From Colocasia esculenta (lineage: Eukaryota; Streptophyta; Magnoliopsida; Alismatales; Araceae), in NCBI GenBank assembly GCA_014218235.1, contig CM024759.1:5844712-5908711 (forward strand): a DNA stretch of 64,000 nt, given 5' to 3'. Below are positions 11,495 to 24,224 of this stretch, one piece after another; the stretch's first letter is position 1; every line of letters begins with the position of its first letter. The notes below the pieces were generated by a model. It was not told the DNA's origin and made no database searches. It worked only from the letters and a program-made list of their open reading frames with translations. The translations under genes were made by a program, and so were the position numbers.

Positions 11495-11945
11495 GTAGTC
11501 GATGTTCAAGGATTAGAAGACTAAAGGATAGTTGATGTTCAAAGATAGTCAATGTCCAAAGGGTAATCGATGTGAACATAATATGTGTTTTATCATATTC
11601 GATGTTCAATCATAATCTATGTGAACATAATCGATGTCTGACTATAATCGATGTGAACGTAGTAGTCGATGTTCAAACATAATTGATGTTCAAAGAGAGT
11701 AGATGTTTTAGATGAAGTTGTTGTAAGCGTAATCGATGTTGAAACGTAATCGATATTTAAACATAATCGATGTTGAAATGTAGTCGATGTTTAAATGAAA
11801 TTGATGTTTGAAATGGAATCGATGTTTAAGAGAAATCGATGTTGAAATGTAATCGATGTTTAAATGAAATCGATGTTGAGGCATAATCATTGTGATATTG
11901 AAACAATAGTCGATGTGAACATACAATATATAGTAATCAATGTGG
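11495..11945. repeat. Degenerate minisatellite with AATCGATGT core
   Basis: About 20 loosely spaced copies of the core TCGATGT, mostly as AATCGATGTTNAAA or AGTCGATGT, recur every 15 to 28 bases. Spacing and flanks are irregular, so the array is old or was never strictly tandem. It contains no coding sequence; the open frame on the - strand is just the repeat translated. Confidence 0.75.
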
Positions 11946-12269
11946 ACTTTGGTAATCATATGCAATTTCCTTCTAATTTAAAGTGAGTGTATCCAACTTA
12001 CAAAATTTATTTCATTTGATACCTATTGACAAACTTTAGACAAATATGTTAGTCAAGTATTTTCCATGATTTTGTTTATCACCAAAATATATAGATGGAG
12101 ATAGGCTATTCATCAAATGGCACACTTTACTCAGAGGAAACCACCTTAAACATGGCGCCCTTTAGGTCAATTTAGATTTTTTGGAGTGGCTGTAATGTGT
12201 AATTGGAGCCATTCATTCTAGCTTGACACTTTTCTAGGTACTTTTTGCTTTACCTTATTCTGGAAGTCG
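11946..12269. other. AT-rich stretch without recognised content
   Basis: No open frame, repeat or motif that I can support. It ends where homology to the 4 kb LTR begins. Confidence 0.4.
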
Positions 12270-15092
12270 AATGACCCACCATGAAATTTGGGCATAGAAA
12301 AATCGTTTGGACTTAGTTTAAGAATTTATGCGACTTATTAGCATAATTAAGGAATAAGTCGAAGAACTCATTATTTTATGACCCAAAGTGGATTATAAAT
12401 AAAAATAAACATGTGGGTAGACTTTAAATAATATGGGATGATAGCCCATTATGATATTTGGACCAATGGACAATCTTGGCCCATGAATAAATTCTCTAAT
12501 AAAAGGATAATTAAAAATCCAATAAGTAAAGTAAGTACATGAGTTGTACAAATAAGCTCACACGAGTTATTGGGCCAAGAGTAAGAGCCCAAATGAAGAA
12601 GATTAGAAATACTGGCATAAATAATATTGAATTGAATTAAGAATTTGAAATTACTTGAATAACTGTGATAAATAGACTTAATTAGAATAAAAGGAGAATA
12701 AATAGAAATTGAATGAAATAAAAGAAATTTAATGAATAACCCATTAAGCTAAATTAGTAGTGGGTTAAATAAATGGTCCAAACAAAATAAATTGGGCCCA
12801 ATAAGATGAAGCCCATCTTGGGAGGAGATGTAATTAAGTGAAATTTGTATCTAATTAATTAGTAAATAGTAAAATGCTAAGATAAACACTAAATAAGTCA
12901 TGTTTATCTCAAATAAGAGTCCATAACCCATCCTAACCCCATTGGCCACGAAATTAGGTCTCTCCCTTACCCAATTAGATAGATATAGCAAGAAAAATAG
13001 GTGATAATTATGGAAATTCGTAATTAAATGAGGAGGAAAGAGTTTTAGGTGATTTATAACTCTACAAGCCATCAAAACACCCCCCATTCGACCGTAGCAA
13101 CCCATAGAACGTGGTTGAGCATTGGGAGACGAAGAGGAGATGATTTTTGGACGAGGAGCTTGGAGGAGAAGGGCTGGAATTCGGACTTCTTCATATTTTC
13201 GTCATCAAACTAGGGTTTTCTTACTCCACGAAAAAGGTAGGCAATCTCTCAAGCAAAAAATCGTGTAAAAATTATCCTAGGTAGCCTTCAGGTACCTCTT
13301 CAAAAGCCCTATAGTTTCGTTGTATTCCACTCATCCATTTGGGCGAATTTAATTCGTGAAACACTGCTGTTACCATGAACCGAAATCTTATGTTTTCTCT
13401 AATTCCCAACATGTACTTGCTCTCATGCCATGATAAAATTCTCGTATATACTGCATCTTATTATCTTTCAAACGCCCCTATTCTTGCTTGATTTTGATCT
13501 CTCATGAGGGAGAATTAAATCTTTGAATCCCTGTCTATTGCTTGTACCCGACTCTTCAAGTTTACCTATAAACTCCGTGTATACTTGATCCCATACCATG
13601 AGAAAATTCTCTAAAATACTTCTTCTTGTTAGATTTTGAACGCCTTTAGTTTTGTAATTTTTCATTATGTATTCATCTCTGACTAATTCATTGAACCCTG
13701 ACTGTGCCTGTTTAGGTCGTCAGAATGTAACGTGTCCAAAGCATGGCTAAATCTTGTCTAATTTCAAATTAATCGTGCATGCTGATAGATATATGTGTCT
13801 AATTTCATTTGAAGCTGGTTTCGTGATTTTTGGATGACCGTGTGATTTTATATGGAATTTACAAGTACCATGTATCACACAGGAACTGCCCTGGGAAAAA
13901 GGGAAAAAGGGTTGGACCCTTCTGGTATCGCGACGGCGCGACCCGCCGCGATAACCTTCGGGTCGCGCCCTCTCTTCATGTCGCGTTGAGAACGCGGCGG
14001 CCTAACCCGTCGCGTTCCCAATCCCCGAACCGGGCCAGGCCGGCCGGTTCGCTCGTCGCACCAGGCCGCCCCGTCGCGACCTGGACCGCGACGGGAACCC
14101 CCGTCGCGATTCTCTCTTGAACGCGCCTGAGCGACCCGTCGCGACTTGATCACGTCGCGTCACCTTGTCGCCTCTTTACAATTTCGGCCAGAACCTTATA
14201 TTATGCATATACCCCTACTTTATTTGCCATATAACCCTTATACAAGTTAAACCATGTACTGTTAAGTTTAATAATCGACCTGAATATTTTTATTTAATAA
14301 TACTTAAATAATTATTGATAATTTAAAAGCCGTGAGCACGACTTGTCATATTCTCATGATCTCTCTACACTTGCACACTAAACATTGTTCATTGCCATTT
14401 GACCCTATTAAATTACTCAATAATATATCTGGTAATTAAGTGAAATTAATTACCTAATTTTCCTATTATTTAAATGACACATGTCTTCATTTTATTCGCG
14501 TGAATTGTACACTGTTATCGCGTCCCTCTGCCTTCGAGCACTCGAGACAAGACGAACAACATTTCATTACACACTTTCTCTTGACTTGGACCACCTCTCC
14601 ATCGGGAATACTCTCGACTGGGCTAGGGACTCCTTGTCAAGGCCTCCGTAAGTCTTCTTGGCTTTGGCGCACGTCCTTAGCCGACGAGTTGGTTGTACCT
14701 TTAAATCCTGTTACACTCTTAGGGATCAGTACGATCCAAATGGCCTTAGTAAGATCTCTCTTATCTTGTGATCACGCCGGACCACCTGGCCAGTGATCTT
14801 AGCACGGCTAGTGGGCGGTGGTGACTTCTTCTACCAGACTGCCGATACTCGACCTAGTGCTGTGCAACCGTTACTATCGTGGTTTATCGTTGTTTTACGA
14901 TTATACCCCTATCTCATCTACTATCCTTGTACTCTCATCTATTCACGTTCACTCTACTATCTCGTCTGTTCATCTAGTACTCTCTTGAGACTCTTGAGCT
15001 GTTGTGGCTCCCATTACTTGTACTATACATGACTGTCTAGCGCCATAATATGGGTCCGGTGACCCTACTGACTTGAATGCATACTGTGCAGG
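12270..15092 (+). repeat. 5' LTR of LARD-like element, part 1 (truncated start)
   Basis: Aligns throughout with 45662-48485 in the 3' LTR with scattered differences. It stops at an inserted inverted solo LTR; the last five bases, GCAGG at 15088-15092, are the left target duplication. Confidence 0.88.
13928..14165. repeat. GC island of GTCGCG motifs within the LTR
   Basis: About 240 bases dense in GTCGCG, CGCGAC and related CpG words, inside an otherwise AT-rich LTR. The same island occurs at 47320-47560 in the 3' LTR and, diverged and inverted, at about 16750-16930 in the solo LTR. It has no conserved open frame. Confidence 0.6.
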
Positions 15093-18000
15093 TGTCATGC
15101 TCCGCCAATTTAACAGCAGAATAAATCGGGGAGGCATGAACAACGAGTATGGTAACGTAAATTGCGCATACATTCGCAAATATCAGAGCAACTAATGAAC
15201 AATAATTGTATTAAAACTCATCATTTTATTGATAGTTCATCTAAACTATTACAACCACTAATTCAGAGCCAAAACATAGGGCTCAATGACATTATTACAT
15301 TGGAAAAGAAATCTAAAGCAAATATCTAACTAGACTCTAAGGTACTAAGGACATTCCATCGCTATGACTTCAGGACGTTCATCACTCCAGTTTAATCCCG
15401 TTGTTGTGTGTAAGGTCATCACCTGACTTACCTGAAAACACAATGACAAATAACGAAGGGTGAGCGATAACGCTCAGTAGGACTTAATATCTCATGTAAA
15501 CAAGCAGGCTTTAAATGATTAATGTCTTGTATAGCAGGTTAACTAGTGAGATCGATCAAGTAAAGTCAAGAGAGTAATAGCACATTGACTACGAGAGAAC
15601 GATGGTAAACGAGAGGATGATAGCATATTCAAAAGTAATTGCAACTAGTATGATAGAGGATTGGCCATATAGTGAAAGAATATGTAACGTCTGCACCAAG
15701 GTGCACTAGCACTTCCCCGGTCGAGCATCATGTCAACCCAGAGATATAGTAAAGCGATTGTTTGATTGTCAGAAATTAAATTGTATTTGTTGTTGAATGG
15801 CGCTGGATGCATGCCGTACACATCCTGATCATGTTACCCTTGCAAGGAAATAGCACTCTTCGGGAGCTCCTCCCAGGACCAGACCGGGCCCCATTGCTTT
15901 GGCATATAGTACTTGCTTGTTTAATTTAGACAATCAATTGTATGGCCAAGAGAGTACCAAGAAGAGATAAGAGAGTACTAGACAAGATAGACGAGAGTGT
16001 AGAGAGAACGTGAACAGATGAGAGTAAAGAGACTGTAGATGAGAGGGGTACAATCGTAAAACGACGATAAACACGATAGTAACGGTTGCACAGCACCAGG
16101 TCGGGTACCGGCAGTCTGGTAGAAATCACAACTGCCCCTTAGCCGTGCTGTGTACACGGGTCAGGTGGTCCAGTGTGAACTCAAGACGAGAAGGAATATA
16201 CTAAGGTTTGGATCGTACTGATCCCTAAGGTGTAACGAGTTTTGAGGTACAACCAGCTCGTTGACTAAGGACGTGTGCCAAAGCCAAGAAGACTTACGGA
16301 GGTCTTGACAAGGAGTCCCTGGTCCAGTCGAGAGTATTCCCAGTGGAGAGGTGGTCCAAGTCAAGGGAAAGTGTGTAAAAACAGGTCCGTCGTGCCTCGA
16401 GTGCTCGAAGGCCGAGGGAAAACGGTAACGGTGCACAAAACTTGCTAATAAAATGAAGACATGTATATTTAAATAAGTTAGACATTTGCTTCAATAAATT
16501 ACCAGATACATTATTAAATAATTCACGAGGGTATAAGGGCCAATATGATCATTAAGTGTGTGCTTGTGTAAGAAATCAAGAGATCATCGTTGATTGTGCA
16601 CATGGCTTTTACATAGATTGATTTCATGTATCATTTATCGTCAATTGTTAATACTATCAAGTTATTCATAACATTAGTCAATTAGGGTTGATGAAGGTTG
16701 GAATGGTGTAAACATAGGGTTTTATTGTAAAAATTTCACTCGGCTTAAGTCGCGACAGGATTGGTGGTCGCCTTCAAGTCGCGACGCAAGGCACGGTCGT
16801 GTTATGCTGAACCGGCCGGCGGGATGAACCGGGACCAGGTCGCGACGCGTCGGACCGCCGCATTCATAACGCGTCGGACCCCGGGGTCGCGACCTCTGAG
16901 ATCGCGGCGTATCGCGCCGTTGCGACCTCAGGAGGTGGCCTGAGCCCAGAAAAATGGTTTTTGCCTTTTTTCTAGGTGGGTCTGTCTGACACATAGTCAC
17001 TAAACATTCAATAATAAATCGTATACATATCCAAAAAGCATGAAATCAGTTCTAAACGAAAGTAGACATGTATATCTATCAACATGCACGATTAATTTGA
17101 AAATAGACAAGGTTTAGATATGCATTGATCATGTTACTTTTCGGTGACCTAAACAGGCGCAGTTAGGGTTCAATGAATTAATTAGAGACGTACACATGAT
17201 GAAAAATTACGAAACCAGGGGCATGTAAAAGATAACAAGATGTAGTATTTATGATAATTTTATCATGATCTGAAATCGAGTATAAATAGGGTTCACAAGC
17301 AATCATGAAGGGTCGGGTGCATGTATCTATCAGAGATTCAAAGAATTAATTCTCCCTCATGGGAGATCGAAATAGAACGAAACCAAAGGCGTTTGAAATA
17401 TATTACATGGTAGTATCAATGAGAATTTTCTCATAGCATGGGAACAAGTATATGCAAGGTATTAGAGAAAACATGAAATTCGGGTTTATGGTGACAGCAG
17501 GATTTCACGAATTAAATGCGCCCAAATGGATGAAAGGAATACAACGAAACCAGAGGTCTTTTGAAGAGGTACATGAAGGATACATAGGGTAATTATTTCA
17601 CGATTGTTTCTTGAGAGATTGCCTACCTTTTGGTGTTGACAAGAAATGCTAGGGTTTGATGACGAAAACGGGAAGAAGAAAGCTCCTTGCTCCAGCCTTC
17701 TCCTCCAAGATCCTTCATCCAGAACACCTCTCCTTTGTCTCCCAAGACTCCAGCCACATTCTATGGGTGGTAGGGAAGAGATTGTGGGTGTTTTTATAGC
17801 CTATAGAGTTCTAAGTCACCTAAAACTCTTTCTTTCTCATCCAACTCCGAAAATTGGCATTTATCTCCCACTTTCTCTTATTTATCCACCTAATAGAGTT
17901 GGGAAGGGATCCAATTTCGTGGGTAAAAGTTTAGGGTAAGTGTAAGACTCTTTTTAGGATAGATATGACTTATTTTAATAGTTAATTTGACCTTTTTCCA

Positions 18001-18742
18001 TTTATTAATTATTTAGATACGCATTTCTCTTAATTACTTCTCCTCTCATAATGGGCTATCCCTATTTGGGCCCATCATTCCATGCTTGGACCACTTATGC
18101 AACCCATACTTAATTTTGTCTTAATAGATTTTTAATTACTTCGAATTATTCACCCTTTATTCTAATTTAAATCTATTTATCATATTTATTCCATTGATTT
18201 CTTATTTTAATTCAATTCAATATTATTTAGCCAAAATATTTCTGACCTTCATTCATCTCTTGGGCTCTTACTCTTGGCCCAATAACTTATGCGGACTTTA
18301 TTGTACAATTTATGTATTTAATTTACTTAATATGTTTTAATTATCCTTTTATTATAGAATATACTCACGGGCCAAGATTGTTTGGTGGACCAATTATCCT
18401 AATGGGCTATCAACCCATATTATTTAAAGTCTACCAACATGTTTATTTTAATTCTTTATCCACTTTGGCCCATATGATAATGGGTTTTCCCACTTGTCCC
18501 TTAATTATGATAATAAGTCGCATAATTTCGTAAACTTGATCTAAATGATTTTTCTGTGCCTAAATTTCATGATGGGTCATTAGGGAACATTATTTAAAAC
18601 ATAACCACTATTTTTACAACATTTTTATAGGGGTTTTACGCATGCGATAATGATACATACCTTTTAACTAGTTTAAGTTTATTAATTATTTTTTTTTCAA
18701 TTTATCTTTATTTTTGAATTAATGAATTTCCGGGGTACTACA
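15093..18742 (-). mobile_element. Inverted solo LTR of a related subfamily
   Basis: On the - strand it begins TGTAGTACCCCGG (right edge, 18742) and ends GGAGCATGACA (left edge, 15093), the same termini as the 4 kb LTR. Length is 3,650 bp. It is flanked by GCAGG (15088-15092) and GTAGG (18743-18747), a 5-bp duplication with one C/T difference. Removing it joins the surrounding LTR exactly as in the 3' LTR near 48481. There is no internal region, so a full element probably collapsed by recombination between its LTRs. It is clearly more diverged from the surrounding LTR than the 5' and 3' LTRs are from each other. Confidence 0.88.
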
Positions 18743-18747
18743 GTAGG

Positions 18748-19011
18748 GCACGGAGAGTGTCCGAGGGGCTCCAATCTAGTCCTGGGGGCAGAGAGCCACC
18801 CGAAAATACCTGCAGGGGCTATTGACGGTGTTCTGCATTGCACCGGTTCTGACTATCTCGACATTGGCAAGACACCTAACTATTATACTATTAGTCTGAG
18901 GAGTTCAGACGTACTGTACCATTTCGGTGCTATTATTGTGCTAGCACTGACTGTTATAACATTAGTCTGAGGAGTTCAGACGAAATGTACTATCGTTAAA
19001 CGGCTACTGTC
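18748..19011 (+). repeat. 5' LTR of LARD-like element, part 2
   Basis: Matches 48486-48749. It includes two direct copies of a 22-bp unit (18890-18911 and 18961-18982), each with a perfect 6-bp stem GTCTGA/TCAGAC. Ends in CTGTC (19007-19011), the left duplication of the Tat element. Confidence 0.85.
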
Positions 19012-22000
19012 TGTGGGCACCCCTTTTCGCTAATGGGCCGAAGACCGCCGGCCCACTGCCCAAAGCCACCGCCCCAAGCCTCAGCCCGCCAGCGCCGATT
19101 TTAGCCCCTCATGGGCTGTGCAAAAAAAAAAGGGCCAAAAGGCCCACTCAAAAGGCCACCAAGGCCCATCTGAAATCAACCCTCATCCCATCCCATAAAG
19201 TAGGGGGTGAGAGTAAGCATTTGTGACACCTCCCAAAAGGGAGTGCCACAAATGGTAAAAGCAAGCCTGTCATTTCTGCTGCGCAGGAACCTGTTTTTGG
19301 GCCTGTTTTGGCCTTCCTTCTCTTCTAGAAGGCTTGGGCAAGGGGATACGCAAGAGAGGTTTTTTGGGGGGTGAGTTTTCTGCACAAGGAGAAGAGGCTT
19401 TTCACCAAGAGGCAACCAGCAAGGAGAAAAGAAGGAGGCCTGCGTTTCTGCTCAAGGAGGCTCCACCCGTGAGGAAGAAGAAAGAGGAAAAGAGAGAGAA
19501 GAGAAAGGTGAGAAGGGAAAGCAAGAGAGAGAGGAGTCCTTCTTTGGGGGGGAGTTTTCTTGTCTTGTCACATCAAGAGAGCAAGAGAGGAAGAGAGAAA
19601 GAGGGCTTCCACGTTGGTTTTCTCCCCCTCCTTTCCTCTTGCTTTGCAAACTTTGTACTCCCTTGCATTTCTTTAATGGAAAAGGCTATGCCTTTGTGCA
19701 TTTAATGCTTGTTCTCCCTCATTTCATTTTGGGTTTTCTATGCATCTCTTCTCTTCACCATGGGGTTACGGGATGGGATGGCCTCTCTATAGAGGTACAT
19801 CTCTCTCCCTCCTAACACTCCATATGGGGTCAAAAGGCCTCCCATACCTCAATAAATGAGGTCATGGGAGCATGGGACTTCATGCTACATTCAATGCATG
19901 CATGGCATACCTTTCTCTCCTCCAAATAGGCCATGTTTTCTACTGTTTAGAACCTGCAAAAACCAGTTTTCTGCTGCCTTGGCCGCCCCCTAAGAGATCC
20001 CCATTGTGCCCATTGTGCACCCATGGCCATGGCCAAGGGGATTGAGCAAACAATGCTCATATCCTTTTGCTCAAATGCCATTTTCAAAAGACCCTTTCAA
20101 AAGAAATCATCAAGCATTGTTCGCCCTTCTCAATAGACCATCCCATGGCGGTTTTCAGCCTCCCCTTGACGTGTGTTTCAAACCAACACCGAATAGTCTC
20201 CACATAGTCCCATTTCGCTATTCAAAGGGGGTTGGGCAAATAATGCCTAAATCCCTTTGTTTAGCCCATCTAGCAATGGGTTGCAATGCCATCTCAATAT
20301 CCCAAAATCACCCCGGCCATGAGCAAGGGCGTTCTTGGAGAGAGGCATGGCCACCCCTTTGCACAGGTGACTGGCTGCGCCAATTCAGCCTGGTTCTGGT
20401 TTCTGGCAGTCATGTAAAACCAGAACAGAGCTGCGCCGATTCGACGCTGGCCATCACGTTGGCCGAAATCACGTGAGCAAAACCATTGCTCTATGTGATA
20501 CCGGCTGATAAACAGTCAAAAGACATAATATGAGACCCATCCACATCCTCGGATCGGACAACATAATGTTCGTGTTCGAACGGGTGGGTTCACATGTGAT
20601 TCATCGTCCCGTGGGTTGTTTGGCCATAGCATTGCCCGAATCTCCGTAGGCATGCCTGGGGGATCGGGGTCTTAGGCCGTCGGAGTTACGGCGTTTTACG
20701 ACGTATACTCTCCCTTTTGGTGCCATCTCCGCTTGTGGTGGATGAGCATCGCGCTTTCCCCTCTATCACCGCGATGAGGGGAAATGCTGCCGAATTTCCC
20801 CCGCGAGGGTCGAGTTGGCTCAAAACTCCTAAAAGAGGTCATTAGCTTCTAATTGAGTTGGCAACGTTGCAAACGGAAGCCAATTCGATGATGTCTATGA
20901 TTTCAGCCGGGCTGCGCCGATTCGCCTTATCTCGTCAGCTGCGCCGATTCGAGGACGTTTGCGAAGCGCGTTGAGCCATCGAGCTCCGCCGAACGAATAG
21001 AGCCCCGCTTCAAAGCTCAAGGGACCCAAACGGCAAATTAAAACTGTTTAATAATAAAAAAGGGGATCGTGAAAGCAAATGACCTTCTTTTCAAGCAAAA
21101 AAAATAGAAGAAGAAAGTAAAAGGCCATCCCATGTTGTTAAGTGGCTAAGTTCAACCCTTTTCAAATGACAAAATCACCTCGGATTTTACAAAAGATCAA
21201 AGGGTCAAATCAAACCTTCTTTTGAAAGAGCAAAAGACCGTCTCATATTTTGCAAAAGAACAAAGGACCAATTTGAACTATATTCAAAAGAGCAAAAGAT
21301 CAAATTAGACTTTCTCTCAAGACATAAAAGATTGCATCACCGTGTACAAAAGAGTCAAACCAAACTTTTCCTAACAAATAAATGATCATCACATGTTTTG
21401 CAATCAAAGAAAAGATCAAATTGAAATGACTTTCAACAAAAGACCAAATTGTGTCTATTTTCAACAAAAAGTAAAAGAGACCACTCTTTTCAAAATTGTC
21501 TTTCTCAAATAGACTTAAAAGACCAAATTGAACCTTTTCATGATAAAGGGGACCAATAGATAAATAGACAAAGGAATTAGACAGCGGGCTGAGCGAAAGG
21601 TCTAATGGGTCCGATTAGGCGTTCGTCTTGCTACCTAATATTTCAGTTTAATTGTGTTTCGCACCCTTTATCGGATGTCCCGTTTTAAGGTCACGAGGCT
21701 TTCTAATCTGGCGATTAATCAAGGGTTTTCTCTTTCTAAAAGAGATGTAATTAACGTCGTTGCGCTCAGGCAACGGCGGGATTTTGGTCCAGGACCCGAC
21801 CACTCACTTTCGTTTGACGAAGTCAAACGGTGCGCACAATAGACCTAAAGCCCTCCGACTCTCGGAGGCAAACCATTTGGTTGTCACTCCGGTGACTGGC
21901 ACGCCCGCGCTGCGCGAATTGCCGATTCATCTCACGTCAATTTTGCCCGAGTGGCGCTCGACGGGATCTGGATTAGCAATACGCGTGTACCCATGAGAAA

Positions 22001-22066
22001 ATGAGAAACATGATAAATAGATCTTCTTAATAGAGATTTTAAGAGGTTAAATTTCCCATCTCCACA
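19012..22066 (+). repeat. 5' LTR of Tat element
   Basis: Begins TGTGGGCACC and ends CATCTCCACA. It contains a purine-rich stretch (about 19440-19600), three copies of the motif CTGCGCCGATTCG (20431, 20912, 20939) and an AT-rich stretch of loose AAAAGACCAAATTG-like repeats (about 21170-21560). Open frames within it are short and unrecognised. Confidence 0.95.
21170..21560. repeat. Degenerate CAAAAGA(C/T)CAAATTG repeats in the Tat LTR
   Basis: Roughly a dozen loose copies of a CAAAAGACCAAATTGAA-like word, spaced 20 to 50 bases, occur here and again at about 42885-43255 in the 3' LTR. The region is AT-rich and non-coding. Confidence 0.5.
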
Positions 22067-22069
22067 GCG

Positions 22070-22088
22070 TGGCACGCCCGGTGGGACC
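22070..22088 (+). other. Putative primer binding site of Tat element
   Basis: TGGCACGCCCGGTGGGACC begins three bases after the 5' LTR with the TGG needed to pair with a tRNA CCA end. It is not the tRNA-Met site used by the other elements here. The Tat lineage often uses other tRNAs. I cannot name the tRNA without a search. Confidence 0.7.
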
Positions 22089-22187
22089 AAGCTTCCCTTC
22101 ATCTCTTCGCCAGAATAGAAAGCCATGTGGCCCTATGTAATTGATACTGATTATCTTTTGAATTGACTAACAGGTACTAATTGACTG

Positions 22188-24224
22188 ATGGCGGGAGTAC
22201 GTTTTGGGCCTCTCGTAGTTCAAGACCATGCTCGGCATGGGTACCTCGCTGTGCCCACCCGCTTTGGGAGCTTCCCTCCTGTTGTGGAGTTCCCCAACTT
22301 TCTGGGGGTTGCCTTTGTCGACATCCTCCACCCAGAGACCAAAAGGCAAGATGGAGCTGAAGCCAATCATGAAGCTGAGCTCAAAGGGACCATTAAAGAG
22401 CTAAGCTGCCACGTGCACCACATGGAGCGCGGCAACAACAACAAACTCAAGGGAAAAGAGACCTGCAACCAACAGATCACTGAAGCTGAAAATGTCGTCA
22501 CCTGTCGTGCGCGGGTGTCTGCTTCGGGCAAAACTGTGCGGATCGGAGACCTAAGAATCCATCTGCAAGAGAAGAAAACTGAAGCTATAGCCAAGCGGGT
22601 CGTGCCGACAGTACCCGTAGGAAACCCTTTCCAAGCTTTGTCGAATAGAGAAGAGATGTGCAACACATTTAAGGGCGAGCTGCCCCCAAAGCCAATCAAA
22701 TTCAAGCAGGTCTGGCGGCCTAAGAGAGTGCAAAAGCCCAGGACGGAAGAGCCTGTATCAAAAGAGCAATTCCCAACAAATGTAGCTGATAAAAAGATCC
22801 ACGGCTACCGCCGGCCGCTCGGAGGCTTCAGGGCTGGGGTTCAACAAGGGGGGGCATGTGCTTATGCCCACTTTCATGACAAGAGAAGGGAGCTGCGACG
22901 GTCTGCCCACATCCCAACTGCCCGGGGTGGTCGACCGACGCCTGCTGTTCTGGCCGCGCGCCAGTGCCGCCGAGAAAAGAGCCATGGGTCAGATGACCAC
23001 ATACTCGGTCTCACCACCTCTCCTCTACAGAGGGCGAGACCACCAAGAGCCAGAAAGGATCCACGAGCTGAAGCTGAAAGCAGTTCGGGCGAAAATGACG
23101 TCCCTTGCGAAACTGGCCATGAGCAGTCTGGGGGTCCTAAACCCCGACTATCAGTTTTCAAGAGATTGACCTTCCCTTCTCGGAGGGTTGAAAGAGGTCG
23201 GTATGGGAACCTCACAATCTTTTCCTGCCACATGGCCGGCATATGGGGCCGATATGGAGCACTGCCAGCCAATGATGAAGAGCTAGCAGAATTGGCAGAA
23301 AGGCCTGGTGCCCTCACCAGAAGAAGAGCAGCGGCAGCAGCCTTGGCGGCCGCATATGGGCTCGAAGAACTGCCAACAGCACAAATGACGGCGGTCAGTG
23401 CCAATGTGGTCACCGCCCAGGGTAGTGGGGGCAGTGATGATATTCCTCCACCGCCACCGCCACCAGAAGCTTCTGGGGGCACTTCGCAACAGATTCCTTT
23501 TCCTGCACCCATAGATCCAGCTATTATGGAACTGTTGCAGCAATATCAAGCCGAGATCGCAGATCTCAAGCGCCAGATCAAAGGAAAAGAGACTGAGGGA
23601 CATGCATCCCGAGCAGCGGAGGGCTCAGGAGAGACTCCCCAAGGGACCGCGGGGTCAATTGAAGCTTCGGCCCAGCGTGCTGTCGTACGGACAGCGAATG
23701 AGCGACCACAACAATCCCCTGCGGCTACGGCTCAGCAGCCACGCTCACAGGCTCAACACCAGCTGTTGCAGCCGCAGTTCTTCCAGCAGCAGCAGCAACC
23801 CCACCAGTCGCAGCAAGCTTATTCTGCGCAACAGCAGTCATTGCCCGCTCACGATCCTGAGCAGCGATTAGACGACCAAGAGCCGCCTCCGGTGCCACCG
23901 GCGGCCATTATCAATACCCCGAGCAATCAGCCGGCCCACTTCTATCCTCAGCAAGTGGACCCAGCCGTTATCAACAAGCTCATGGTGGAACAGCTAATTG
24001 ACATGAAGCTCGCCGAACGGGGAGACGGAGAGCAAATGGCTTTTGATGCATATAGGGTACCTTACCCTGCATACCATGCCGTGAAGAAATTGCCTCCAGG
24101 TGTCACCAAGCCCCCAAAATTTGACAAGTTCAATGGGCGAGGATCTCCAAAAGAACACATTGCTTATTACATCAATGTGATGGGAGATTTAGCGGCCGAT
24201 GAATCATACTTGTTGAAGTTTTCG
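22188..24224 (+). CDS. Tat element Gag, long N-terminal part
   Basis: The frame opens at 22188 (MAGVRFGPLV) and runs about 680 codons. The first 400 residues are basic and low in recognisable motifs apart from KPRLSVFKRL near residue 330. A polyproline run lies near residue 420 and a glutamine-rich stretch near 515-560 (FFQQQQQ). Only the last 40 residues (PPKFDKFNGRGSPKEHI) enter the conserved retrotransposon Gag capsid fold. That fold continues in the next frame after a one-base change in a T run at 24219-24222. Gag should assemble the particle. An extension of about 600 residues before the capsid is unusually long; the first part could be a separate extra ORF as in Ogre elements. Confidence 0.78.
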
